Counted from the first letter of the stretch, positions 1 through 10,311 are shown. The stretch: 21,276 nucleotides of DNA from Fragilaria crotonensis (GCA_022925895.1 JAKSYS010000825.1:1-21276), one strand, 5' to 3'. The notes: generated by a model from the sequence alone, not told the origin. Made by a program: numbers and translations.

Positions 1-74
1 GTTGCTGTCACAATTTGACAGATGTATGGATGCGCGACACAACCGTTCCAAGTCAATGCTATAAGGCACATCAA

Positions 75-790
75 TGATCCAGAGTAAAAGCATGTCTATC
101 GATTAGGCTGCATTAAGGATAATACCATGATTCATTCACATTTCATCATCAGGCTCTCGTATTGGCAAATTCGGATTTCCAGCTTTCGTTCGTGCCCTCA
201 AGTCCCGACTGCCTGAAAAACGACCCTCGCTTGTTGAGTCCAGCATCCTTCAAATCATTCAGATCCAAGTTTTGAACCATCTCAACAGCACCATGGGCGA
301 TATCGCCCACATCTATGGACTTGAACTTATCTTTCGCTTCATTCATCAAGTCAATCACTGCTAGCAGGAGACGCTTGATTTGGTCTGCAAACTGCTTCAT
401 CATCTCACCAAGCTTAACGATTCGACACATTTCTTGAATCCTGTCAATGGCCGATTGGATATCCCAAACACCCATAAAGGACTCGATAGTCTTCATGCAC
501 GTCTCCGCAAACTCTTGTAACATGACTAACAATTCCTTCGCAATACCGACGTTGTCCGAAACATTGGAAAATCCAGCCGATCCAACATTGACGGCAGCAA
601 CAATATTGGCATTGTTAATCGCTTCACGGCTGGCTTCAAGGTCGATAATGTTGTCTTCCACGTTGGCAGGTTCGGGGTCGCGGTCGCTCACACCTGCATT
701 CTCGGCAATTCCTTCTGTCACCATGGGTGGCAGATTCGAGAACCCTTCTCGGACTCGATCCACCATGGCCATTGCCTTTGTGGCTCACTC
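75..790 (-). repeat. Direct duplication, copy 1 (whole small gene plus 3' flank)
   Basis: This segment reappears in the same orientation at about 20525-21242. The match covers the entire coding region at 149-772 and about 75 bp beyond its stop codon. It fades shortly after the start codon, near the shared stretch GCCATTGCCTTTGTGG. Within the core only scattered substitutions and one-base indels separate the copies. The edges are approximate because the flanks drift gradually. No terminal repeats or target duplication bound the unit, so it looks like a gene (tandem or segmental) duplication later spread apart by transposon insertions, not a mobile element. Confidence 0.85.
149..772 (-). CDS. 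Small helical protein of unknown function, copy 1
   Basis: The open frame encodes 207 residues. I do not recognise the family. The middle and C-terminal thirds look amphipathic and helical, with runs such as IAKELLVMLQEFAETCMKTI, MKQFADQIKRLLLAVIDLMN and VEMVQNLDLNDLKDAGLNK. The N-terminal 50 residues are acidic and probably disordered. There is no signal peptide or clear membrane segment. The start ATG at 772 is followed by a second in-frame ATG two codons later and another at about residue 17, beginning MVTEG. The frame starts only 72 bp beyond the stop of the LRR gene on the same strand, so its promoter must be short or lie inside that gene. The paralogue at 20661-21260 keeps the helical core with about 11 differences in about 170 residues by eye. 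Conservation of that core, with substitutions mostly between similar residues, is the main argument that this is a real gene. Confidence 0.6.
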   Translation of the reverse strand: MAMVDRVREGFSNLPPMVTEGIAENAGVSDRDPEPANVEDNIIDLEASREAINNANIVAAVNVGSAGFSNVSDNVGIAKELLVMLQEFAETCMKTIESFMGVWDIQSAIDRIQEMCRIVKLGEMMKQFADQIKRLLLAVIDLMNEAKDKFKSIDVGDIAHGAVEMVQNLDLNDLKDAGLNKRGSFFRQSGLEGTNESWKSEFANTRA

Positions 791-844
791 CAACACACGG
801 CTTGTCAGCGACCAAGCAGGCACAGGGTTGGAACCAAGCTAAGA

Positions 845-2664
845 CTAGATTGGCTCGCAGCATTCGGGCATTGTTTCTGGGCAAGTAAGGCCTCCAAAAT
901 CAACGCAGGCAGGTAGCGACCCAAATGCAGTCATGTTGCCTTGCGACTTGAGAGCACACAACTCCGCCGGTATTGTGCCAGTCAGCTGGTTGTTACCAAA
1001 GTATAGATATTGAATACTCGTCAACTCGCCCATCTCGGTAGGCATTTGACCTGTCAGCTTGTTGTTAAGCACAGACAGAGCAGTGAGTTGTGTCAAACGA
1101 CCCAACTCACTCGGAATTGTCCCTGACAGTGCGTTGTATTCGACGCCCAATGCTTGAATACTTGCGAGTTCGCCCAAGTCTGAAGAGATTGTTCCGTTGA
1201 ACACATTGTAGCTCAAATCTAGGTGTTTGAGATTCAACATCTCACCTAATTCGGACGGCAGCGTCCCTGTCAGCTTATTCGTTGGCATCAGCAAGTTTTC
1301 GAGGTTCGTCAAGCTGGACATCAGATTAGGGAAAGTGCCGGTCAGGTCCATAAATCCCATATCAAGGTACACAAGGTTCGTCAACAACAGCAGTTCAGTT
1401 GGAACTGCACCAGATTGATAGTCCACTCCGTCAAGTTCCAAATATTGCCATTGGGTGCCACTAAAGAACGGCTGGTCGCGGCTCAATCTTAGATTGGCAT
1501 TGCCTGAAACAGCAAAGCCAGTTAGAGTCTTGGGACTCGGTGAATGCAGAGGAAATCGTCCCAGTCAATAAGTTCGTGGCGGCCGACAAGTAAGATAAAC
1601 TAGCCAGATCTGAGGGGAGAGTGCTGATCAACAAGTTGTTGCTAACGACCAGAGTTTCCAAGTAGGGCAGGAACAGCGGTAGGTTAGAGGGGAGATATCC
1701 TTGAAGGTCGCTCGAAGCTAGCCAAATAGTAGTAACTTGATCTGGATCTCCTGAATTGTAGCATTCGACTTGTAGCAGACGCGCACCCCAATCGCAGTGT
1801 GGCATGTCGGATGTCCAGCCTTCCGTCGTCAACATGGGACTGCTGCCAGTAGCGAAGTAGAGGACCGACAGGCCGAACCGATTGGATATGATCGTGTCAG
1901 ACGTTGTCTCGTTCGTGTGCTGTGCCGTAGAAAGCAAGGCCAGATTTTCCGGAGAGCAGGATTTTTCTTCCGGGGCGGCGATGCGGAATTGGTTGCTAAA
2001 AGTGTTTCGCAAGATCTGATATTGATCTGCCACACAACTGGGAATGTCGGATTGGAAGGTCGACAACGGGTTCCCAGAACATTCGTCGAGGACAGTATCA
2101 AGAGAACAAGCAGCAGGCGGCGGTGGCGGACCAGGCTCTGTTTTGTTTCCTGACATGGCAAGCCCGACTCCAGTTCCTATTCCGACCACCAGTAAAAGCG
2201 AAAGAATGCCTGCCCAAATGAGCCAGCGCACTCCGATGTTTGGACTTCAAGGTGCCGCAACGTTGGGAACCAAAAGAATCTTCGACGTGAACAGACGACG
2301 ACTGTCGCAAATGAGCGGATAGCATAGGATTGCGTCTAGCGGACGCGATGATGACTGACTCATTATTGATCGCTGCTGATAACTCAGGTCGTCGAGACCC
2401 CAAATCGTTGTCGCTGCTCGTCGAGGGCATATCTGGTGTACTGCTCGCCTCTACATCGTGGGACCCTTCAGGTATCGAATTCGTACGATTGCTCGAGTCC
2501 AAAGTGTCATCGACAACATTTCGAAGTCCTCGGACAGCAAAGGCTCCAGGTACAGGACATCCCGCTTCTGGTGGTTCCTTCGTGACTCCTTGGCTCGGCT
2601 GCAATAAGTCGGAATCGACTGGGGTCGTCGGTGTTCGCACTGGAGCCCGATCGAGGTGCGGCAT
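845..2664 (-). pseudogene. LRR receptor-like membrane protein, frameshifted
   Basis: Three adjoining open frames on the minus strand form one protein. First, from ATG 2664, comes a roughly 140-residue Ser/Thr/Asn-rich cytoplasmic tail. Next is a membrane segment (LIWAGILSLLLVVGIGTGVG, about 2165-2225), a PPPPP hinge, a Cys-containing cap and an N-terminal LRR cap with W-x6-CDWGA. Then follow about nine plant-type repeats such as LTGTLPSELGEMLNLKHLDL, ending in a Cys-rich cap (CPETMPECCEPI) with stop 845-847. This cytoplasm-membrane-LRR order is familiar from diatom LRR proteins, presumed cell-surface receptors or adhesion molecules. No kinase domain is present. The frame changes by one base near 2245, just before the membrane segment, and again near 1530, inside an LRR. 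Neither break has room for an intron. An open GTG-started extension reaches 2859, but its content does not look conserved. It is either a recent pseudogene or carries two sequence errors. Confidence 0.8.
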
Positions 2665-2907
2665 GGAGAAGATTACGCTCACGTCTTCGTCGTTAGGGCG
2701 ACTAAGCCACCACTGACATCGTCGTCGTCGTCGACGACTCTGTTCTGATTGTTGAGCAACCACAAGAGAGCCGGCGCTGAAACCAACTGTCGCGCAAACG
2801 CGTATTGCCTTCTCCTTTAGCGTTTCGGAGCAGACAAGACCGATTTTTTTCTTTATCACTTCCGCGTTATGACATATGCCCAGATCTCTCCGCGTGAACC
2901 CGAGTTA

Positions 2908-2946
2908 GGCTGATCCTTATCGAAGGACAAAACAAAAACAAAACTG
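2908..2946 (+). repeat. Left TIR of Harbinger 1
   Basis: This 39-bp repeat is identical to the reverse complement of 6980-7018. It continues inward as a looser subterminal repeat to about 3001, where CCCTTATCGAAG recurs; the right end has its mirror image at 6908-6919. The A-rich tract 2932-2944 can pair with GTTTTGTTTTTGT at 2960-2972 to form a hairpin. Such subterminal motifs in Harbinger elements are usually where the transposase or its partner protein binds. Confidence 0.93.
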
Positions 2947-3001
2947 CCCGAAAACCCTTGTTTTGTTTTTGTCACGAAAAAAACTCGTCCCTTATCGAAG
3001 A

Positions 3002-3401
3002 CATATCAATAACGAATCCGCAGGACAGTTCTGTAGAGCCCAACACAATAACCTATCTCCGACGAATGTGACTTTCACATCTGTCGGGTGTTTTTTAATA
3101 ACAGAAGTGATCTGCAGCCTCATGGATTCCAGATTCTGTGATATCTTTGAGGCAAATCGAGAATTCTCGTCAGCTTCGTTTGACAGATGGCAGATGGCTG
3201 ATAGATTTCTTCTTCAGAAGATCTTTCATACACTCGCTCGTTGCCACAATTCTTGGATCATACTAAATTTTCATCATACGACAGTTTGATGTCTGGCTGG
3301 AGGAGGGAACAACAAGAAGGTATGTCCCTTTTGCCCATTGCTGATTCAGTACGGTGAAAGGGTTTGCTGACTTCGTGCGAGCCCTGCAGCATGAGAAGCA
3401 C
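3002..3401. other. Non-coding leader of Harbinger 1
   Basis: This AT-rich stretch lies between the left subterminal repeats and the transposase. It presumably contains the transposase promoter and 5' UTR, but I see no recognisable promoter element. A 108-codon open frame here resembles no protein. A short frame from ATG 3289 runs into GTATGT at 3320, a plausible splice donor, but no acceptor at a reasonable distance restores the transposase frame. Confidence 0.5.
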
Positions 3402-5013
3402 ATGTGCGACGACAACGCTAGTGATCATGATGATGAACTTGACTTTGTTGACGTAATGGTTGCTGGTATCACAGTCATGACGCAGCTACCAGTGGAACCA
3501 CCGTCATGTCCCACCAGGCCCATATCCGTCATCGGAGCTGCTGAGTTCCCTTCTTCGGTGCCAACGAAGAAGAAGAGGAAGTAAGAGCGGATCTATACTA
3601 TGGACGAATCCAACCACTGGGATTTTATCTCGCCTTTCTCCATATATGAGCCAGTGGTACATCTACTACATCCAACATGCACCTTCTCAAGACCCTCGTT
3701 TCCTCTGCAAGTTCCGCCTACGATTCCGAGTTCCATATGGCTACTTTCAGGAGCTGTCAGCTGAGCTTGAAGAAAGAGAAGAGTTCCGACCGTGGTGGAC
3801 TGGTGCGACTGATGGTCTTGGCAAACCATCGACGCCAATTACTCTCCTTGTCCTTACGGCTCTTCGCTACATCGGACGAGCATGGACACTGGACGACTTA
3901 TCGGAGAATGCTTGCATTGGTGAAGAAGTCGTTCGACGTTTCCTCCACAAGTTTCTGAGGTATGCGAGTACTGTGCTCTACCACCGATACGTAGTTTCTC
4001 CATCAACAGAGGAAGAAGCTCGCCATCACATGGCTGAGTACTCAGATGCCGGTTTACCTGGGGCTGTTGGCTCTACTGATGCCACTCACATTCTCTTGGA
4101 GCGTGTGCCAAACAAGCATCGCCAAGCCCATCTGGGCTTTAAGTCCTCACACACTTCAAGGGCATACAACATCACGGTAAATCACCGTCGCCGAATTCTT
4201 GCCAGTACTGAAGGATCACCAGCAAGGTGGAACGATATGACACTGGCAACATTTGACCTGTTCATGCAAGGATTGCATGAAGGAAGTATTCTGCAAGATG
4301 TCGTGTTCTCCTTGTATGCCTACAATTCCAATGGCGAGGTTTTCCAACAGCGATACCGTGGAGGATGGCTGCTTGTCGATAATGGTTACTTAGCTCACTC
4401 AACAACTGTCCCTCCCTTCAAGACCACAAATAGTAGAGCCGAGATAAGGTTTTCAACGTGGTTGGAAAGTTTGCGGAAAGATGTAGAGTGTACCTTTGGT
4501 ATTCTCAAGGGCCGTTGGCGCATTCTAAAGTCTGGCATAAGAATACATGGCACTGACGGTCCAGACCAAGTATTTCTGACGTGCTGTGCTTTGCACAACA
4601 AGCTTTTGGATATCGATGGCCTAGACGAACAATGGGAACAAGGTGTGCAAAGTATTTGGTCAACTGCATACGACAACGACGATGGCGACACTGATGACAT
4701 GGGGGACGACAGCTCTCATGAATCCGAGATACCTTCGGTTCTTCCTGATGCTATTCTGCGCTTACAGAACCCGGCAACTGAACGACGATACGGAGTAAGC
4801 GACAATGAGCAAATTGACCGATCAGAGGATATTCCGACGCCAGCAGTGATATTAGATACAACAGTTGCTGGCGATCATGGCAATGACGGAATTGTGGAGG
4901 TACGAAAATTGAGTCTGCAGGATTTCCGCCACAGACTTGTCGTTCACTTTTCCATTGCACTTGAACGAAATGAGGTTAAATGGCCACGACGCTTTGTCAC
5001 GAATAGAAATTAA
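3402..5013 (+). CDS. PIF/Harbinger DDE transposase, with predicted intron 3581-3650
   Basis: This protein would cut and rejoin the Harbinger 1 ends at TTA targets. Numbering from ATG 3646, the catalytic triad is D145 (GSTDATHI), D245 (LLVDNGYL) and E281 (RKDVECTFGILKGRW), with the usual PIF spacing. A helix-turn-helix-like region precedes it (about residues 65-105: LTALRYIGRAWTLDDLSENA). The preceding frame (ATG 3402) encodes an acidic segment followed by the nuclear-localisation-like KKKRK. A 70-bp intron from GTAAGA at 3581 to ATATGAG at 3650 would join the two frames exactly (AA|C codon), giving an uninterrupted protein of about 512 residues. The alternative is a one-base shift in the GAA/AGG run near 3575, because the main frame is also open back to 3481. 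The last 120 residues are acidic and poorly conserved. This is the only transposase in the window with no damage that I can see. Confidence 0.88.
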
Positions 5014-5129
5014 ACAGTAGTACTCCAGCAGTATCAAGAATGTTCTTATTGCTTAATTGTTTTTCACTTCGTACTAATACGATGGCTCTTGTCGCTTAGT
5101 TGTTATGTTTTAATACGATACTACTGTGT

Positions 5130-6492
5130 TCATTCGATGTTGCTTTCGCGAGGCGACGGAGGCGACATCATTCTTGTGTCTAGAACTACACGTTCCGTGT
5201 CACTGCTGTTTTTGCTAACATTTGTAAGTATGCTTGCAATGGCGTCATCAATCATCGTGTCTATGTTTCCAACTGTTGACGCCTCCGCAACTTCATGTTC
5301 AATGATACGTTCCTCCGCCAACGTTAGTTCATCAATTGCCGCCGCCAATTCTTGATTCAGCTTACGAAGTTCCAACAGGAGTACCTGGCGGTTTGGATCA
5401 TCTGGGAGTAGCATCGATCATATACTTTGTTTCTTGGATCATGGATTGCTTCCCAGCTACCTTTTTCAAATGCATCGCTACAATGCGATCATTGACTTTC
5501 GCCTTCTTTTTCCCTTGTCTGCAAGTCGCGACTGGGCGATGCCAGCTGCCTGGATGCATTCGCTCAGAGTGGCTGTTGGCATTGGTGGTGGTGAATTGTC
5601 GGGCTCGAATGTTCCAGTGGTAGTTCTTGTATGTCGAGAGCTTTCATCGTCGTCAACGTCGTACGAATTGCTGGAAGAGCGACGGGTTTTTGCTTGCTTG
5701 ATGCCTCCGCATCCAGTTTCCTGCGATGAGCTCGTCCTGCGGTCCTCTTTTCAACAAGTGTACTATAGACAGGAGCAGCACTCATAAGAAGATCAGAACG
5801 ATAGCACAGCATACTGTCATTTTCAACGATGGGTCCCACCAGTGCGAATACAATATAGCCGGGAAACGTAAAGAGTTTAGCTGGTGCCGACACAGCAGGG
5901 AGGCTGACATTGCACCAGGTTGCTCCTCGGCGCTATTTCCGTTGAAAGTTCTTTCATCAGTGGCAGTCAAAGTCAACAAACCAGTTCCTCCAGGAGTACT
6001 AGCATCAGTATCAGTATGATTGCACGATACGAGTCCGATGCCATCAGCAACGGGGTACATGTTCTCACCGTTGTCGACTGTAGCAGCAGTCGTCTCATCG
6101 GGATTCAAAATGACGTGCATTTTCTCCCGCACGTATTGTAGGTAATCATCGTGAACCATACCAGAAGGGAGATTTCCGGTTCTCGCATAATCCCTGTAGG
6201 GACTATGTTTGGACATAACACAGGCCAATGCCTTCTTGCAATTCTTCGTTATTTCTTGCGCCCGAGTGAGCAATGTTCGGGCCTTGATGCGATCGTCTTG
6301 TTGAAGTTCTTGTGCGGTTCGGTTGGTGACGTTCTTCTTGCTCCTTTTCCCACTAGACAGCTTGCTTTGGAAGAGGAGGGGTAACGAAATACCCTGAGGA
6401 CCGCCGACTGGAATAACAACGTGGCTGCCAAGGCAATGAAGAATTGGCTTCATTACTAGGGATGAGTGTGCGGCGATAAGGCGAGGATCCAT
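5130..6492 (-). pseudogene. Second protein of Harbinger 1, convergent with the transposase; interrupted or spliced
   Basis: PIF/Harbinger elements normally encode a second, DNA-binding protein needed for transposition, often Myb/SANT-like. Here the minus strand holds a chain of protein-like segments in changing frames. From ATG 6492 comes a basic stretch (SSGKRSKKNVTNRTAQELQQ) and a helical region with KKALACVMSKHSPYRDYART. After a shift near 5900, the frame runs through FTFPGYIVFALVGP to about 5564. A third segment, about 5420-5530, is basic (GKKKAKVNDRIVAMHLKK). The last, 5130-5414, is a coiled coil (LLLELRKLNQELAAAIDELT). I cannot identify a Myb signature. The frame changes may be introns (a 59-bp GTAGCT...CCCAG candidate lies near 5412-5470, but it does not keep the upstream frame) or damage. 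Only the position within the element supports the functional role. Confidence 0.5.
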
Positions 6493-6907
6493 TCCAAACG
6501 TGTCTCGGCTTTCATAAAGCGAAGAAAAACCCCAACGCCAGTCACAAGCTGTTCCGCAAGTCCAATGGAATCCATATCGTTTGCGTCACCAAAATATTTT
6601 ACCCAATACTTGCCTCAATCATTGCTTTTGTAATTGATCCACCCTCGTGATGGCATGCCTGATAGGCAAGGAAGGCTGCAAAGCCTTGCAGTTCTTTGTG
6701 AACTGCGGTACCACCGACAAATGCTACTTCTTTGTTGTTCATGGAACTTGCTTGACGTACCAAGGTGATGGTAATTAGGGTATTTGAGAATTATGAAAAC
6801 ATGTGTCGTCGTGGAGGCAGCAGATGGAAGACCAGAATTTTTGTTAAAGATATGAATCATTGTTATTTCATCATTATTGTAGGTGAACATATGTCTTGTT
6901 ATGTTTC
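6493..6907. other. Non-coding region of Harbinger 1 upstream of its second gene
   Basis: The sequence is AT-rich and lies between the start of the minus-strand gene and the right subterminal repeats. It probably holds that gene's promoter. A 103-codon open frame on the minus strand shows no family resemblance and overlaps the subterminal region, so I do not call it. I see nothing else specific here. Confidence 0.4.
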
Positions 6908-6979
6908 TCTTCGATAAGGGATACAAAATGACAAACTCAAAAAAACAAAAACAAAACTGTATTAAGGTCCTTTCTGGGT

Positions 6980-7018
6980 CAGTTTTGTTTTTGTTTTGTC
7001 CTTCGATAAGGATCAGCC
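6980..7018 (-). repeat. Right TIR of Harbinger 1
   Basis: This is the reverse complement of 2908-2946 with no mismatch, followed by the TTA duplication at 7019-7021. Just inside it, 6945-6959 and 6980-6994 form a 15-bp inverted repeat (CAGTTTTGTTTTTGT), mirroring the hairpin at the left end. Confidence 0.93.
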
Positions 7019-7208
7019 TTAAGCCAAAAACGTGCTACTTGTTACTTGTTCCAGTATCGGAGATATGGCTGGGTGCAAGAAAAAAGTGATTATGGTAGCC
7101 ACCGTAGCTCCCGTATAAAATAAATTTAGTTGACAACAAATCAAAGGGTGTCATAAATGAAATCTTCGAGATGCGTATCATAAAAATTCGATGCCATCAT
7201 CACAATCA

Positions 7209-10033
7209 TCATGTTGACATGACGACCTTGTAATCAAAGTCCAAAGCACAACGGTGAGTCTTGAATTTGTTGTTGATCAGCTTGTCCACTGCCACTGGAC
7301 CATACATTGCGCAATCACGAAGTGTCTGTTCATCCAGTTGCTTCGAATCATACACATCATGATATGCTGTTAGATATTGTCGTGCTCGCCGACTGAATTT
7401 TCTAACTCTGTCCCTTGTTATCACCTCATCTGACAGACAATATTGAACACTTGCCTTGAAGGTATCTTTCCCTTTCTTTTGATTGAGCGAGAGGCTTCTG
7501 TAGGTACCCTTTGCACGACCCCAGAGATATTCAATACCCTCGCCTGCAAGTTCCGCATGGCACTTTGGTGTCAACATGACTTTGACTCGAGTCGATTTGC
7601 AATATGTTGCAACATCCTCCTCATTGAGAAAGTCACAACACATTCTCATGATGTGCTTCAAGCTGGTAGTAATGTCAAGCATTCCTAATTCATCTTTTTC
7701 CCGGTAAGTGAATAATGCTTCAAATTTGTGCCATCGATCAATCCTCGCTCCCAAAGAACCTGTGCTAACCCTTTGGCTTTCCTCCCAGCCTTCTTTGATT
7801 CTCTCAAAAACCTTGCTCGTCTCAATGTTGTGGTCGTTGCATAATCTGATGAGTTCCCTTTTGTTCCGGCCTCTGGTATTAATACCCCTTCCCCTTAGGT
7901 CAAGTTCCAACTCAGAAGGATTCCGCTCGACTGTGTTTGCAACGGTTTTGAACGTTCTTTGAATTCCATGCTGTCTACAGAGCTCCTTCAGTTGCCTTGC
8001 TGTCTTTCCCTCTGTGTTTGAAATTCCATTGTCAATGAGTGTTAGTATCAACTCTGGTGTCTTCAGGTTGATGTCGGTCGCAGTTCCACACCGTTTCTCA
8101 TGTCGTGTTTCTTCTTTCTCTAGATCTGTCATCCAAAACGGACCCGAATCCGATTCGGTGAATACAAGTGATTGAGTGTCACCAGGTTCCAGAATTCAAG
8201 GGAAGGCTCCAAGGTATCCCTTTTCATGCTATATGATTGTATTTTGCATTGATGCAGCGTTCTTCCCCCCAAAGAGTCGGTTCATTCGGTGTTCATTCAA
8301 TCCATCCGGTCGTTGTTTTGAATGTCCAGAACTGTGGTCGAACAAGAACACGAAGTCAACAGCTGGATGCATCACCTTGAGGACGTCAACGGCATCCTCA
8401 AACTGGAGGACCATATTGTTGTATGCCCAGTAGCCCTCGCGATTCTCACCGTATTCAAAGAATCCCAAGAACGGAGACTTATCACGTGTGAAGGGGGCTT
8501 TGTTTGCACTTCCAAGAATCTCAATGGCAGCTTCTCTGTCAGCGTACTCTTTGCCTTGGCGTTGAAAATTGACATCATCCAGCACCTGCTCACTAATTAT
8601 TCTCATGAGGCCATGTTCACGGCAAATGAATGCCGACATCATGGTTCCAACTCCTTCATCCTTCGGGAGTAGTGGCCGTTCCCCATTTGGACCCACCCAC
8701 ATCTTCGAATGGAATAGAAACTGTTTAAAAATAGCCTCGTCTTGTCCCACGAACATAACAACGTTAGTCCCAATAGGCTTTCTGACGCTCAGGTTGCCTC
8801 CGAATGGTAGCTGACATAGGTGCTCTTCAAAGAAAGCACAGATTGAAGTGTCAATGTGATACTCAACCATTGCAACACCGTCGTCTGTCACATAATTGTA
8901 TCCACAATTGATTGCTAGATTTTTTGACGCCTCTAATTCTTTCGACTTCTCCAAAGTTATTGGAAGCCATCAATGTGCTTGAATCTCAAGGTCAAGGTAT
9001 CTTTTCGTAAATACAGGGCGGTATGCCAATGTCTCTGGTCTTTGGTGACCATCGACAAATTAATGCTTTTCCCTTTTTTGTATTTGAAGCCGCAAGCATG
9101 CATCCACCTTCCTACGGTTGTCATACATAGCTTTGATAGACCATACGACTGTAAAATTGCATCCCTAGTTGTAGGAGCTATTGCCTCAACGCCCGTTATT
9201 GTTCCTTCTTCAACACCGTGATTGTTCATGCCGCCATCATCATCAAATAAAGAAGCATCCTCGTGACGACGCTTCACCATCAGCCTTGGAATGAGATCGT
9301 TGTTGTGGACGTATTCATACATCAGTTCAACGCTGAGATCCTTGAGGTTGGCGACACGACCGCGTTTCTTGAATGCCTCCATGGCATCGGGATTGTCTTG
9401 GAAGAAGGGGGGATATGAAGTATTTGGATCTGGGGCACAGTAGAAAAAACATCGGTTTCGAGCCAACTTCCTGTGCCAACGGGCAAGGGTTGCAAAACTG
9501 GAATAGATTTCAATTCCGACATCATTCATTGCCCTAATGGCATACATCAAGCACCGTTTCCAAGTCCATTGTGTTTGCATATCTCCAGTCACATTTGCAA
9601 CAAAGTGTTTCAGCGCAAGAGCCAAATACATACTCCAAAATCGCAACGAGAAAATATCGGCTTCGGAATAGCTTTCGAACCTTGAAGCACCACGATCATG
9701 ACTTCTGGTATCAACAACAGCAGTCTTCCAGTTTCGAGAGGCATGATTGACTGTTTCCAATAGCTCAATTCGATTCATGACAACCTCTTTGACATCGCAA
9801 TTTGCCTCATACAACAGGTTGTCACATGGCGCAAACAAGCGCCTTGCGTCACCAGATTGCCACCAATCAACAGTTGCGCCATTCCTGCTCTGCTGTTGCA
9901 GTGGAAATGTCTCCTCTGCTTCATCCTCAACATTATTGGCAGTAGTAGTTTTGCCTTGTCCATTGACTTCCTCCTCTTCAGCTTGTTCCAACGATGCACT
10001 TTTCTGTCGCTTTGGATCTGGCTCCTCAAGCAT
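7209..10033 (-). pseudogene. Decayed DDE transposase of an uncharacterised family with SAP-like motifs
   Basis: Three frames make one protein. The first starts at ATG 10033 with a nuclear-localisation-like PKRQK and an acidic tail. It leads through a helical DNA-binding-like region (MTTVGRWMHACGFKYKKGK) to stop 8957. A one-base shift at about 8960 leads into the catalytic core: VGQDEAIFKQ and, further on, FLFDHSSGHSKQRPDGLN. That frame meets TAG at 8229-8231 and TGA at 8196-8198. Without these two stops it stays open through GDTQSLVFTESDSGPFWM into the last frame (8132-7209). This last frame has two SAP-like segments (ELILTLIDNGISNTEGKTAR; LELDLRGRGINTRGRNKREL) and the final acidic motif GIEYLWGRAKGTYRSL. 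From memory, this D-D-E arrangement matches an unnamed transposase family in oomycetes, sponges and cnidarians, with more distant fungal relatives. No convincing terminal repeats are visible in the flanks, so the element's limits are unknown. Confidence 0.8.
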
Positions 10034-10308
10034 CGGTCGAATCAAAGTAGTCGTGGTCAGTATGCCTCGTACCGGTGCCAAGTGCCAACATCACTTTTTG
10101 TGGAACCCTCCATTACCGTAATTTTCGTGCAGTAGGTCTACTGCGTACAAAATTCAAATTAGAGTCTCATATCTCATATCCCGTGATAGTCTCATGTCTG
10201 CACTTCCGATATGGGGTTCCCAGTTCCCAGTTGCCAGTGACAGAGCTAGTAGCTAGTATACAGTATAGACCTAGGAAACTCGGAGACATCGCGATGGCAT
10301 TGCTGGAC
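10034..10308. other. Spacer between the decayed transposase and Harbinger 2
   Basis: No gene is supported here. Some of it may be the end of the decayed DDE element. It contains short CTAG/TAGT-rich repeats (about 10246-10275) and the partly repeated GGTTCCCAGTTCCCAGTTGCC. It runs directly into the TTA target duplication at 10309-10311. Confidence 0.4.
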
Positions 10309-10311
10309 TTA

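Larger units (their letters stand above)
2908..7018 (+). mobile_element. Harbinger element 1 (PIF/Harbinger DNA transposon, complete)
   Basis: The 4,111-bp element has perfect 39-bp terminal inverted repeats starting GGCTGATCCTTATCGAAGG. It is flanked by the trinucleotide TTA at 2905-2907 and 7019-7021. A 3-bp TTA/TWA duplication and ends starting with G are hallmarks of the PIF/Harbinger superfamily. It carries the two genes expected of that superfamily in convergent orientation: a DDE transposase (plus, 3402-5013) and a second protein (minus, 5130-6492). The uninterrupted target would read ACCCGAG-TTA-AGCCAAAA. Perfect TIRs and an open transposase suggest that it is young or still active, although the second gene appears broken. 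Confidence 0.93.

Noticed and set aside
1525-2250. Introns at the two frame changes of the LRR gene
   Set aside because: At both positions the conserved reading resumes after a one-base shift, leaving no room for a GT-AG intron.
3320-3349. GTATGT...TTCAG as an intron before the Harbinger 1 transposase
   Set aside because: It would be only 30 bp long and splicing it does not bring ATG 3289 into the transposase frame.
6615-6926. A 103-codon minus-strand frame near the right end of Harbinger 1
   Set aside because: Its composition is low and AT-biased, it overlaps the subterminal repeat, and it resembles no protein.
7088-10125. ATTATGGTAGCC (left) and the reverse complement of CCATTACCGTAAT (right) as TIRs of the decayed DDE element
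   Set aside because: The match covers about ten bases with mismatches and has no duplicated target, so it is not better than chance.
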